Notes: a model not told the origin generated them from the sequence alone. DNA of 64,000 bases from Paenibacillus aquistagni (GCF_900177815.1 NZ_FXAZ01000001.1:1364001-1428000), one strand, 5' to 3'. Shown: positions 25,604-34,044, counted from the first letter of the stretch. A program made the numbers and translations.

Positions 25604-26239
25604 TTACGAATCCAGCTTCTCAAGCATCACTTTAATAATGGTTGTTTTCGTGATTCTTCCCACCACTTCCAGCTGCTCAGCCTCGCGTTGGCTGTTCTCC
25701 TGTACGACAGGCAAGCTGTCGATATGATAATGAATCATCTTCTTGGCGGCTTCCAGCACGGAGTCCTCTGGTGTCACCGTAATCACATTTGCTTGTCTTG
25801 TCATGACCATGCTGACAGGCATGCTGCCTGCCTGTGGATTGCCTAGTGTGACCTTGAGAAGGTCTTTTCTAGAGATTACACCTGCCAGCGTGCCGTTCTC
25901 TGTTGTTACAATCAGACTCCCCACATTCTCAAGAAACAGCGCCACGACAGCATCTTGAACCGTGGTCTTCACATCTACAACAATAGGCACTCCCTGCACA
26001 TCTCTTACCTTCGTACTGTGCAGCTGCGAGGCATCCACTGGAGGCTCATCACTCTTCTGCCCAAGAAAATACCCTACCTTCGGCTTGGCTGCCAAATAAT
26101 CCAGCATGACCAGCAAGGAGAGATCCCCGCGGATCGTGGGCCGACTAATGTTCAGCATCTCGGCAATCTGTTCTGCAGTAATGGGGGCATGACGCTTTAC
26201 GATATGAATGATCTCCAGCTGTCTCCCTGTTAGTTCGAT
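25604..26239 (-). CDS. ccpN: CcpN-type transcriptional repressor of gluconeogenesis (HTH plus two CBS domains)
   Basis: About 211 residues. The winged helix is formed by LTGRQLEIIHIVKRHAPITA followed by EQIAEMLNISRPTIRGDLSL, then two CBS domains (about 75-210). B. subtilis CcpN represses gapB, pckA and sr1 in response to the energy state. No ATG, GTG or TTG lies between the in-frame stop upstream and the HTH; AGGAGG is 7 nt before an ATC at 26239-26237, exactly where the homologous N-terminus begins (family start MSTIEL). The internal ATG at 26158 would remove the first HTH helices. I therefore call a non-standard ATC (or ATA) start, pending proof. Confidence 0.87.
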   Translation of the reverse strand: MELTGRQLEIIHIVKRHAPITAEQIAEMLNISRPTIRGDLSLLVMLDYLAAKPKVGYFLGQKSDEPPVDASQLHSTKVRDVQGVPIVVDVKTTVQDAVVALFLENVGSLIVTTENGTLAGVISRKDLLKVTLGNPQAGSMPVSMVMTRQANVITVTPEDSVLEAAKKMIHYHIDSLPVVQENSQREAEQLEVVGRITKTTIIKVMLEKLDS

Positions 26240-26445
26240 GGTTATCCCTCCTCCATGCCTGACTTATCCCATTTCGATTGAACATATAATACGTCATATT
26301 TATCTTTTTTACAATATATAATACATCCTATTTATATAATTTTATTGTTTTTTCCGCATTTGTGCTGGAGAATACGGACAAATCGATTGTACATATACTT
26401 GAGCGGTGTAACCTCAGACTAGGCCCATGAGGAGGAGCCATACGC

Positions 26446-26844
26446 ATGATCAAACGATTTCCTCCGTCATCCGAATTTGTTATTGTCGTTGTTCCCGTTC
26501 ATCAACTGATGGAGGGGCTAGCGATTGATTGGGTTGGCGGGCCAGCACTGTTTGCCATCGTGAAGCGAAGCCTGCTGTCTGATCTTCTTGCAATTGCAGC
26601 CAGCACCTTCATCCCGATGCTGTTCAAATACATGCTCAAAGAAGTTCGTGCATATCGAGAAAAGAAGCGCGTGAAGCCGAGAGCATGGGTAACTCCTGCT
26701 GTCCGTGCCGCAGCAATAAACGGTAGCGCTCCGTCATCCGCTCCTTCCTATCTCTCATCAGCAGCATCGGCTCATCCTGTCATGCATCCCGTAAAGCCAG
26801 CCACGCTGCGAGTCACATTTTCAGCTGGCATCCCATCATCATGA
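26446..26844 (+). CDS. hypothetical protein with hydrophobic segments
   Basis: A 132-codon frame with AGGAGGAG placed 8 nt before its ATG. Residues 9-20 and 33-62 are hydrophobic, followed by a basic EKKRVKPR stretch and an Ala/Ser/Pro-rich tail. I recognise no family. The good ribosome site and absence of a competing gene support reality, but coding statistics were not tested. Confidence 0.5.
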   Translation: MIKRFPPSSEFVIVVVPVHQLMEGLAIDWVGGPALFAIVKRSLLSDLLAIAASTFIPMLFKYMLKEVRAYREKKRVKPRAWVTPAVRAAAINGSAPSSAPSYLSSAASAHPVMHPVKPATLRVTFSAGIPSS

Positions 26845-26862
26845 ACATGACCGCAATACGAA

Positions 26863-26908
26863 AAGGAGCGCTCCCAACATGGCAGCATTGCCATTAGAAG
26901 TGCTCCTT
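26863..26908 (-). terminator. hairpin downstream of the SMR operon
   Basis: AAGGAGCGCT (26863-26872) and AGTGCTCCTT (26899-26908) pair across a 26-nt loop; TTTT follows on the minus strand. About 120 bp after the SMR stop. Confidence 0.55.
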
Positions 26909-27003
26909 GATCATTTGAACATACCCATGACTTTATTTTCGTTGTAACATGGTTAGACTTCAATCTAACAATGGCTTGACAAATACGAGATCCCGTTCTC
27001 TTT

Positions 27004-27072
27004 AACCAAGCTTGATGACGCTTGATCAACACTAGATCCTATTTGCTTCAACCAAGCTTGATGACGCTTGAT
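27004..27072. repeat. 23-bp direct repeat at the 3' end of the SMR gene
   Basis: The same 23 bases occupy 27004-27026 and 27050-27072, 46 bp apart, with weaker similarity between the intervening segments. One copy encodes the C-terminal residues of the SMR protein, the other lies beyond its stop. It looks like an imperfect 46-bp tandem duplication. Confidence 0.75.
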
Positions 27073-27394
27073 GATCGTTCTTCGCGCGATTCATAATCGT
27101 AATTCCGACAATAATCAGAACGATGGCAATGATCTTAAACAAGTTAAGACTTTCATTGAAGGCCAACACCCCGATCGCAACAGACAAGGCTGTCCCTACG
27201 CCACTCCAAGTCGCATAAGCTATCGATAATGGAATCGTCTTAAGTGCGAAGCTAAGGCTTGTAAATGAAACCAAAAAGCCAAGTGCAACTCCTAAACTAG
27301 GGCCAAGCACCGTAAATCCGTGCGACAACTTCATCATGGTTGTTCCGAATGCTTCAAAAATAATCGATATGGTTAAAAATACGGCTCCTGACAT
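27032..27394 (-). CDS. SMR family multidrug/quaternary ammonium exporter subunit
   Basis: A 120-residue four-helix small multidrug resistance protein. The essential membrane Glu is at position 14 (IIFEAFGTTMMKL) and the family block PLSIAYATWSGVGT at about 55-68 is intact. It probably works as an antiparallel partner of the SMR protein encoded upstream, in proton-driven export of cationic drugs or guanidinium. The hydrophilic tail HQASSSLVEANRI is unusual and coincides with a tandem duplication. Third gene of a TetR-SMR-SMR operon, 15 bp after its partner. Confidence 0.9.
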   Translation of the reverse strand: MSGAVFLTISIIFEAFGTTMMKLSHGFTVLGPSLGVALGFLVSFTSLSFALKTIPLSIAYATWSGVGTALSVAIGVLAFNESLNLFKIIAIVLIIVGITIMNRAKNDHQASSSLVEANRI

Positions 27395-27409
27395 CTCTGT
27401 TTCCTTCCT

Positions 27410-27724
27410 TTACTTCGTCGCATTCAGCATAACGATGCCAACGATTAGAATAGCCATGCCAAGCCAAGCTTGACGATTCATTCTTTCTTTAAAGATCCAC
27501 ATTCCCGTCAATACCGTCAGAATCGTTCCAACGCCGCTCCATGTCGCATATACAAGGCCAAGCGGCAAGGATTTCAAAGAATAGGATAATAACCAAAATG
27601 CAAGTCCATATCCTGCTATTAAACCTACAACCGGCAGCCAACGCTTGAATCCATTCGACAGCTTCAGCATGGTGGAACCGAATACCTCCATGATAATCGC
27701 AAGGCCCAGCCATAAGTAACTCAT
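27410..27724 (-). CDS. SMR family multidrug/quaternary ammonium exporter subunit
   Basis: A 104-residue four-helix SMR protein. The membrane Glu is at position 13 (LAIIMEVFGSTMLKL) and the block PLGLVYATWSGVGT is present. Paired SMR genes such as EbrAB or YkkCD form hetero-oligomers; this pair has the same layout. The start overlaps the TetR stop by four bases, so the repressor and pump are translationally coupled. I checked for a guanidine riboswitch in front and there is no space for one. Confidence 0.9.
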   Translation of the reverse strand: MSYLWLGLAIIMEVFGSTMLKLSNGFKRWLPVVGLIAGYGLAFWLLSYSLKSLPLGLVYATWSGVGTILTVLTGMWIFKERMNRQAWLGMAILIVGIVMLNATK

Positions 27725-28278
27725 TGTTGTTTCTCCTTATCAATCCATTCAAGAATATAGGTTAACACTCGCTGCTCCTCTTCCAGATGAAGGGGATCGC
27801 TTTCGAATAGTCGGGAATACAAGAAGCCGTCACTGACTAGCCGCACAATCATCCCTACCTCGAAGCTTATCCCTTCCTTCTCTATCTCCACACGGAAGCG
27901 CTGGTAGTCTTCATCCCACAGCTTGATCCATTCTTTGTTCGTGGAGAGCGCAGCAAGCATGCTAGAAGATGCATTATGCAGCTCCTTGCCTTCGATTTGA
28001 CGAAGGGTGGCTAGCAGAAATGCTTTGGTATAGCTTCCCGTCTCCTCGTGCGCCTCCTCTACGAGTTTGCGAAACTCTTTAATGGTGATTTCATTCAACC
28101 CTTTAATCAATTCATCCTTGTTCGCAAAATGATAGAGAAGCCCGCCTTTGCTTACGCCCGCCTGCTGAGCTACTAGCTCTAACGTAAGATGGTTAATGCC
28201 TTGCTCCATAATGATAGCTGAAGCGGCTTCTAAGATAAGCTGACGCTTGGATATTGTCACGAGATCACTCCTTTGCAT
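27721..28278 (-). CDS. TetR family transcriptional repressor of the SMR operon
   Basis: About 185 residues. The helix-turn-helix is LTLELVAQQAGVSKGGLLYH followed by FANKDELI, typical TetR; the C-terminal ~130 residues are an all-helical ligand domain. First gene of the operon that encodes two SMR pumps, so it probably senses an exported cation and represses itself and the pumps. A perfect 14-bp palindrome lies 25 bp upstream. Two starts are possible: ATG at 28278 (AGAGG 8 nt upstream) or GTG at 28260 (AAAGGAG 7 nt upstream). Confidence 0.88.
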   Translation of the reverse strand: MQRSDLVTISKRQLILEAASAIIMEQGINHLTLELVAQQAGVSKGGLLYHFANKDELIKGLNEITIKEFRKLVEEAHEETGSYTKAFLLATLRQIEGKELHNASSSMLAALSTNKEWIKLWDEDYQRFRVEIEKEGISFEVGMIVRLVSDGFLYSRLFESDPLHLEEEQRVLTYILEWIDKEKQQ

Positions 28279-28302
28279 GGAAGGCACCTCTTTTATTACT
28301 GT

Positions 28303-28316
28303 ACCGTCCGGACGGT
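28303..28316. promoter_or_regulatory. perfect 14-bp palindrome, probable TetR operator
   Basis: ACCGTCCGGACGGT is fully self-complementary and sits immediately before the TetR gene start, the usual position of an autoregulatory operator. The CCGTCCGGACGG style core is common for TetR regulators. Confidence 0.75.
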
Positions 28317-28383
28317 TTTATTTTAGCAAATGAGTGTTCCAGATGCAATACCATCTTCTCCAGCACAAGATTAACATACTCAT

Positions 28384-28429
28384 AAAAAAAGCTCCTACAG
28401 CACAGTTTCTCGGTTGCTGTAAGAGCTAT
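28384..28429 (-). terminator. terminator of the GNAT-TPR gene
   Basis: AGCTC-TACAGCA arms (28390-28402 and 28415-28428) followed by seven T residues on the minus strand. About 45 bp after the stop. Confidence 0.82.
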
Positions 28430-28474
28430 TCATCAATCAGACAAGCACAAAGAAGCAGGAAGGCGGCAGCTCTT

Positions 28475-29647
28475 CTACGCTTGCCGCTGAGCAAGAATCC
28501 TCGGGTTCTGCTGCCAGCCCTGAAAGGCTTCATCCTCCAGCGCTTTCTCCCAAGTAATCCAGCCGATACGGATGGCTTCATTCAGATATGCACAACCCTT
28601 CTGCGTTTCGCCAATCCTCGCATGAGCTCTTGCTGCGTTAAAAAACAACCAGCCGATCGGAATCGTCTTCAACAAGTAAGAGTATTCCAGCTCATCGTCT
28701 TTATCGTCATCGTCATTCTGGCTACAGTATCGAATGAGCGCTTCATCATACTGCCTTGCCGCATGGCTGTACTGCTCATCATTCCAATCTCGATAGGCCT
28801 GTACCAAGTGATGATCGAAAGCATTGAACCAGCCAGTCATTACTGGATAACGGCGTCGGAGCACGCCACCAATACGTTCTACTGTCCGGTAGGAGCCCTC
28901 ATTCTCATCCCAGCAGTTCCAGCCGATAAGCTGTATGCCGCACTCCAGTCCATGGGAGACTGATGCGTAAGCTACAGCAGTTGCCAGCCCTTTTCTCCGA
29001 TAAGCTTCTGCCGTCTCAATGCCCAGTTCACAACATGTTCCATCAATAAAGTCTGTTAGACAAGCACTAACGACATCTCCCCCTTCATTCAGTGCACAAT
29101 AGCCAAAGCCCTCCCCTTGAAGCCACTGCTCACATGAGATATGATGGTCATTGAACATTGTTGTAAGCAGTTCCCTCTGGTCTTCTTGCAGGCTATGATA
29201 CAGCTCCGCTGTCACCTGCTCGATGCTGAAGCCTTCGGGACACGCCCCCTCTACTCCAGCATGCTTTTGAGCATCAATGGTATAATAGCGCCGAAGCAGA
29301 ACGGCTAAGCGGCGATCTGGACACAGCTGCTCTTGAATCGCCTCTTCCCATGCAGGATCATCGTATCGAAGCGTAAAGTCCAACTTGTGGCTTCCCTTCA
29401 TCATCTCGAAGCAATGATTCAGGATCATAGACCCAACTGATTGCAGGAACGATGTTTGATGGTGGTCACCCGCACAGTAAAAGGAGCGCCCCAAGTCCCA
29501 CACAACCGCAGCGCGCGGCTCAACTAAATCATCGACGTAAATCTCAGCAGGCCATTTCCCCTTTAGAATCAGTTGTAGCTCCCCTGACGGAATCTTGTTC
29601 ATAAGGGATTGAATCAACCCGACATCTTGTGTGCAATAAGCGGCCAA
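28475..29647 (-). CDS. GNAT acetyltransferase fused to a TPR-like C-terminal region
   Basis: A 390-residue protein. Residues ~40-265 look like the ZmaR-type GNAT family: ELGIETAEAYRRKGLATAVA is the acetyl-CoA-binding loop and IGWNCWDENEGSYRTVERIG the following motif. Residues ~285-380 contain helical repeat-like segments (YSHAARQYDEALIRY, FFNAARAHARIGETQKGCAYLNEAIR) resembling two TPR units, separated by an Asp-rich linker. The substrate is unknown; self-resistance or antibiotic acetylation is known for the ZmaR branch. It stands alone with a terminator. Confidence 0.8.
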   Translation of the reverse strand: MAAYCTQDVGLIQSLMNKIPSGELQLILKGKWPAEIYVDDLVEPRAAVVWDLGRSFYCAGDHHQTSFLQSVGSMILNHCFEMMKGSHKLDFTLRYDDPAWEEAIQEQLCPDRRLAVLLRRYYTIDAQKHAGVEGACPEGFSIEQVTAELYHSLQEDQRELLTTMFNDHHISCEQWLQGEGFGYCALNEGGDVVSACLTDFIDGTCCELGIETAEAYRRKGLATAVAYASVSHGLECGIQLIGWNCWDENEGSYRTVERIGGVLRRRYPVMTGWFNAFDHHLVQAYRDWNDEQYSHAARQYDEALIRYCSQNDDDDKDDELEYSYLLKTIPIGWLFFNAARAHARIGETQKGCAYLNEAIRIGWITWEKALEDEAFQGWQQNPRILAQRQA

Positions 29648-29936
29648 TAAGCTGCACCTCCAGCAGATATATAATATTTAATATTTATTTATTCAAGAAT
29701 CACCTATCACCTAATCATCATCTAATAGGCCGTCTAAATTATTCGGAAGAATCATGATCGCCTTCAGATTACCATGAACTCGAAATATGTCGTAAGGGTG
29801 CGCTTCCTTATAGCTAATTTGTACAATATATGATCATTCAAAACAAGGAAATCCTTATACGAAGCTGCAAATGATCCTCGCTTACTATGATAAAATAATC
29901 GTAAGAGCATGCTGACTGCTGACAGGAGGAAGATCA

Positions 29937-30329
29937 ATGGCCCATATTATATTGTTTGATGGAGAATGTAATTTTTGCGATAAAAGCGTCCAATTTATTA
30001 TCAAGCGTGATCCGGAAGCTGTATTTTCCTTTGCCTCCCAGCAAAGCGCGATTGGGCAATCTCTGCTTCATGACTATGGTCTGCCTTCCAAGCTGGATAG
30101 TTTTGTCTATATTCAGCATCACGAGGTGTACCTGAAATCGTCGGCTGCACTAAGAATCTGCAAGCGCTTGAAGGGCTTCTGGAAGCTGTGCACCATCTTC
30201 TTGCTCGTGCCAAGGCCGATTCGGGACGCCGTGTATAACTATGTTGCCTCCCATCGCTATCAATGGTTTGGAAAAAAGGACAGCTGCGCCCTGCCAACTC
30301 CTGAGATCCGCAAGCGCTTCTTGTCTTAA
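29937..30329 (+). CDS. DCC-type thiol-disulfide oxidoreductase (DUF393)
   Basis: A 130-residue protein with the start FDGECNFCDKSVQFI, containing the DxxCxxC motif (Cys11 and Cys14) that names the family; similar to B. subtilis YuxK. A thioredoxin-like fold is expected, with a proposed thiol-disulfide activity in the cytosol. The SSAALRICKRLKGFW segment is also typical. GGAGG precedes the ATG. It is a single gene with about 290 bp of AT-rich DNA upstream in which only possible promoter elements are seen. Confidence 0.87.
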   Translation: MAHIILFDGECNFCDKSVQFIIKRDPEAVFSFASQQSAIGQSLLHDYGLPSKLDSFVYIQHHEVYLKSSAALRICKRLKGFWKLCTIFLLVPRPIRDAVYNYVASHRYQWFGKKDSCALPTPEIRKRFLS

Positions 30330-30448
30330 TTGGTTAAGCTCGGCACATAGAATGCATGGAATGTTCTCTTGCTCCATACGTGCTGCAGCTGTTGGAAGTG
30401 TGTATGCAGACATCATCGTACAGCATGCTTGACTATCTCTGTATATCA

Positions 30449-30488
30449 TTAAAGAGGCAGCCCCAATTCCACTTGGGACTGCCTCTTC
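30449..30488. terminator. bidirectional terminator between convergent genes
   Basis: AGAGGCAG (30453-30460) pairs with CTGCCTCT (30479-30486) with inner CCCAA/TTGGG pairs. It separates the DCC gene from the convergent MATE gene. Confidence 0.72.
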
Positions 30489-30519
30489 GTATTGTCGATC
30501 ATGATTCATTCAAGTGATC

Positions 30520-31884
30520 TTAAGCTTCCTTCAAGGTTCCTTGCTTTGCTTTTCGTTCAATGACAGCCAGCCTTGCGAACAAGCCCACTGCACCGAATGC
30601 CAACCCCACGATCAAGCCAATCCAGTATCCGTAAGCGTCCAGATCCGTAAATTCAGCAAGGGCATACCCGGTTGGAAGCCCGATTACCCAATAAGAGATG
30701 AAGGCAATAATAAACACCGCATTAACATCCTTATACCCTCTTAAAGTCCCTTGAATGGGGGCAGCGATCGCATCTGACAACTGGAAGAAGATCGCATAGA
30801 ACAAGAAGGTTTGGGTGAGCGCTCTGACCTCAGGCTCGGGATTATAGAGCGCAGCGACATCGGACGAGAACAAGAATAATAAGACCGCACATAATGCCGA
30901 AAGTCCGATTGCCGAGCCAATTCCTAGCCGAGCATATTGTTTGGCATCCTCATAACGCTTCGCCCCAACTTCAAATCCAACTAGAATCGTCAAGCTCATG
31001 GCTACACTAAGCGGCAGCATATACAGGAGTGAAGCAAAGTTCATCGCCGCTTGATGTGAGGCAATCGTAATCGTATCATAATTGCTCATCAGAAGCGTCA
31101 CGATTGCGAAGATGCTAACCTCAAAAAAGATGGATAAGCCAATGGGTGTTCCGATGCGAAGAACTTCCTTCCACGTCAGCCAGTTGATTTTTTCGAACAT
31201 GGACAGCATGCCCAGCTCACGCATGCCATCATTTTGCTTCATAAACCAGATCGCAATCAGCATAATGATGATATACGTAATCGATGTTGCGAGCCCGGAG
31301 CCTGCGCCACCCAGCGCCGGGAATCCAAACTTGCCGAAGATGAGCATGTAGTTAAGCAGGACATTAATGGGAAAGGACAGCAGCGTAATAAACATCGTTA
31401 CGCGTGTTTGTCCAAGTCCGTCTATACTAGCTCTCAATACCGTATAGATCAGCACAGGCACAACCCCGATGCCGAGATAGTGCAAATAATGAGTGGCAAC
31501 CTCAGCTACATCCGGCTCAAGGCTCATCGCTTGAAGGATGGGTTCAATCGCAAAGGCCCCTGCCAGGATCAACACAAAGCCAAATGCCACTGCCAAGTAT
31601 CCGGACTGAATCACGCTTGAGGCAATACGATCCTTCTTGCGAGCACCTAGTGCTTGCGCTACTATGGGGGTCACTCCGAGAAAAATGCCGGATACCCCTG
31701 TATAGACCGGAGTCCACAGGCTTGCGCCAATGGCGACGCCTGCTAGATTCTCCTTATTGAAGTTACCGGACATTACGGTATCAAAGAACACCATAAATTG
31801 CATGGCGACCTGCGTAATAAAGATCGGTAACAGGATGTGAAGCATCATCTTCACTTTTTGCTTCCACGTGTGTGTCTGATTCAT
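30520..31884 (-). CDS. MATE family efflux transporter
   Basis: A 454-residue protein with twelve membrane helices in two homologous halves. The block VFFDTVMSGNFNKENLAGVAIG near 32-53 (read in parts FFDTVMSGNF and LAGVAIG) and the repeat after about residue 240 are typical of MATE/NorM exporters, which extrude cationic compounds in exchange for Na+ or H+. The end is a short basic tail. Single gene; substrate unknown. Confidence 0.9.
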   Translation of the reverse strand: MNQTHTWKQKVKMMLHILLPIFITQVAMQFMVFFDTVMSGNFNKENLAGVAIGASLWTPVYTGVSGIFLGVTPIVAQALGARKKDRIASSVIQSGYLAVAFGFVLILAGAFAIEPILQAMSLEPDVAEVATHYLHYLGIGVVPVLIYTVLRASIDGLGQTRVTMFITLLSFPINVLLNYMLIFGKFGFPALGGAGSGLATSITYIIIMLIAIWFMKQNDGMRELGMLSMFEKINWLTWKEVLRIGTPIGLSIFFEVSIFAIVTLLMSNYDTITIASHQAAMNFASLLYMLPLSVAMSLTILVGFEVGAKRYEDAKQYARLGIGSAIGLSALCAVLLFLFSSDVAALYNPEPEVRALTQTFLFYAIFFQLSDAIAAPIQGTLRGYKDVNAVFIIAFISYWVIGLPTGYALAEFTDLDAYGYWIGLIVGLAFGAVGLFARLAVIERKAKQGTLKEA

Positions 31885-31959
31885 AATGATCTGTCGCAGC
31901 CTTTCATGATGAATTGCATCTCTATAGTTTAAGCTTTCTAAGGGTAAAAGGAAACCTTT

Positions 31960-31988
31960 ATTCTTTGAAAATATGATAAAATAAGAAT
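31960..31988. repeat. AT-rich inverted repeat upstream of xerS, candidate recombination site
   Basis: Arms ATTCTT (31960-31965) and AAGAAT (31983-31988) flank an AT-rich 17-bp centre. In streptococci the dif site of XerS lies just before xerS; this 29-bp element occupies a comparable place, but the match to the known site is loose. Confidence 0.3.
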
Positions 31989-32079
31989 TTGAGCCGCATT
32001 CTCAGTGAATAGGATAAATTATAATTAGCTTCATATATATTTAATATAATTAATTATTTGTATAGGGGGTTGTTCTCTC

Positions 32080-33150
32080 ATGACGATACAAAAACAGAAG
32101 GATCGATTACAAGTCGATCAGAAGCTCCCAACGATGCCTTGGTACGTCCAGCAATTTATTGAATATAAGCTTCCTGATTTGTCGCCATCCACGCTTCTTG
32201 AATACATCAGAGATTATGAGATTTTCTTCGACTGGCTGATCCAAGAGGGAATCAGCACAGGACCGGATATCCACTCCGTTACATTGGAGCAGCTTGAGTC
32301 CCTTCGAATGGAGCAAGTAACGGCGTACCGTATCTACTTAACAACCTATAAGGAACAGAAGAACAGCAGAATCACCCTTTCACGCAAGCTGTCCTCTCTG
32401 CGCTCGCTCTTTCATTATTTAAGCCAAATCGCAGAGGATGAGAACTTCTATCCGCTGCTAAAACGCAATATTATGGCCAAAATTGAGATCAAGCGGGTGC
32501 ATAAGCCTAAGGATACAGCAGCGAAGCTCAAAGGAAAGCTGCTGGAGGAAGATGAGCTGTTCGACTTCGTTGATTATGTGCGGACGGGGTATGCTGCGGA
32601 TGTGTCAGATAACAAGCAAGCCTTGTATGCTCATGAGCATAACGCGATTCGCGATGCTGCGATTGTGAGCTTGATCTTGAATTCCGGTCTGCGTGTGAGT
32701 GAGGTCGTTAATCTGAACATGGATGATGTGGATATGAATAATCGCATGCTCTATGTCTCTAGAAAGGGCAATCAGGACGAGACCTTTAAGACACCCGTCT
32801 ACTTCAGAGAGCGTGCAAAAGAGGATATTCAAGCTTATTTGGAGCTTCGCGCCGCCCGATACCCTACGCCAAAGCGCGAAAAGGCCTTTTTCCTTGCGAT
32901 AAAAAATGGGGAGAAAGAAGGAAAAAGGATGACTAAGCGTGCCATGCAGGCCATGATTATCAAGTATGCCAAAGCCTTCGGCAAGCCATCATTAACCGTT
33001 CATAAGCTGCGTCATTCCTTTGCTACCGATTACTATCTGCAAAATGATATTTACAAGACAAAAGAGCAGCTTGGTCATGCCTCGACCGAGACAACGGAGA
33101 TCTATGCTCATCTCACAGACAAGACTATGTCTGAGGCGATAGATCGCTGA
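32080..33150 (+). CDS. xerS: tyrosine recombinase XerS
   Basis: A 356-residue single-protein chromosome dimer resolvase. The catalytic residues are Arg205 (GLRVSE), Lys229, His308 and Arg311 (HKLRH), His333 (GHAS) and Tyr342 (IYAH). Length and the N-terminal domain (MPWYVQQFIEYKL start, SPSTLLEYIRDYEIFFDWL) match XerS of streptococci and some Bacillales rather than XerC/XerD. It would resolve chromosome dimers at a dif-type site near the terminus. AGGGGG precedes the ATG. Confidence 0.88.
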   Translation: MTIQKQKDRLQVDQKLPTMPWYVQQFIEYKLPDLSPSTLLEYIRDYEIFFDWLIQEGISTGPDIHSVTLEQLESLRMEQVTAYRIYLTTYKEQKNSRITLSRKLSSLRSLFHYLSQIAEDENFYPLLKRNIMAKIEIKRVHKPKDTAAKLKGKLLEEDELFDFVDYVRTGYAADVSDNKQALYAHEHNAIRDAAIVSLILNSGLRVSEVVNLNMDDVDMNNRMLYVSRKGNQDETFKTPVYFRERAKEDIQAYLELRAARYPTPKREKAFFLAIKNGEKEGKRMTKRAMQAMIIKYAKAFGKPSLTVHKLRHSFATDYYLQNDIYKTKEQLGHASTETTEIYAHLTDKTMSEAIDR

Positions 33151-33237
33151 GTGGAATAACCGTTATTCATCGTTCTTCAGGAAGACAGCTTGAAGGCCGA
33201 TTGAACATCATTTAAGTCAACGCCATTAGGTGAGCGT

Positions 33238-33278
33238 AAAAAAGGACCATCTGCTATAAACAGCACATGGTCCTTCCA
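33238..33278. terminator. terminator between xerS and the convergent DUF4247 gene
   Basis: AAGGACCAT (33242-33250) and ATGGTCCTT (33267-33275) with inner TGCT/AGCA pairs. The minus strand continues with six T residues, so it chiefly serves the DUF4247 operon. Confidence 0.85.
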
Positions 33279-33294
33279 TTATATCCTGTTAAGG

Positions 33295-34029
33295 TTACCT
33301 TCGTCCTCTTCGGAACACACTGCCTTTCCCTACTCTAGTCTTTGGCGGTTTTTGCTTTTTAATTGTCGGCTTCTTCACGCTTGTTCCTGATTTATCCCGG
33401 CTTATGCTGCCTTTGGAATTGGAAGGCGTTCGATTGAATATGCTGCCTCCGCTGCCAACGGTGGAATCCTTGCTTGAGCCGCGTTTAAAGATCGAACCCT
33501 TTTTATCGACCGTAATCGGCGGCGCCTTCTTCAGATCCTCCTTGGTCGGAGCGTGATATGGCTTAGCTGGCGTGTATGTTTTTCGGTCCGAATAGCCTCT
33601 GTATTTGCCGATGCTTTTAAGCGAATCGAACATGCTGTCTACGATCTTATAGGTAAGATACATCTCAAGGAAGCTGCGGTCATAGTTCTTCTGAACGTAT
33701 TCCTTCGAAGCAACTTCAATCAGAGAATCCTCCGGGAATTCCTGATCCTGCTGGATCTGAATGATCTGATTCGAATAGACAAGGAACATCCGCTCGGTGT
33801 CTTCCTTGGATATCTGCTCCGGACGCTGCTTGTCAGCGAGCAGCTTCGCAGCCTCAGGGACTGTCGTCTTTTCAGCGCGGTATACATATGAAGTCTGATT
33901 GCCATCCTCGGTAACCGATTCAAGCGGGAACTGTTCGGCAATATTCACCTGCCCACAAGCGGCGAGCAGAGGGAAGATGAGTGTTACAACAAGCAGGCAT
34001 TTAATCCAATACAAGGATTTATTCTTCAT
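33295..34029 (-). CDS. DUF4247 lipoprotein
   Basis: A 244-residue lipoprotein: basic start, hydrophobic helix and the lipobox LLAAC with Cys25. The mature part has a 110-residue domain of the DUF4247 type and a long Lys/Ser/Gly/Pro tail containing repeated GSIF-N/K/R-R-G/T units (KKGSIFKRGSS, GGSIFNRTP, KGSVFRRGRR). The basic tail may contact acidic wall polymers or the membrane. Last gene of the pspA cluster, 15 bp after the DUF4178 gene. Function unknown, but the cluster suggests envelope stress. Confidence 0.83.
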   Translation of the reverse strand: MKNKSLYWIKCLLVVTLIFPLLAACGQVNIAEQFPLESVTEDGNQTSYVYRAEKTTVPEAAKLLADKQRPEQISKEDTERMFLVYSNQIIQIQQDQEFPEDSLIEVASKEYVQKNYDRSFLEMYLTYKIVDSMFDSLKSIGKYRGYSDRKTYTPAKPYHAPTKEDLKKAPPITVDKKGSIFKRGSSKDSTVGSGGSIFNRTPSNSKGSISRDKSGTSVKKPTIKKQKPPKTRVGKGSVFRRGRR

Positions 34030-34044
34030 GGTTTTTATACAGAT

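Noticed and set aside
27394-28287. Possible guanidine (ykkC) riboswitch before the SMR pair
   Set aside because: The TetR gene overlaps the first SMR gene by four bases, leaving no room for a leader RNA; none of the conserved motifs is seen.
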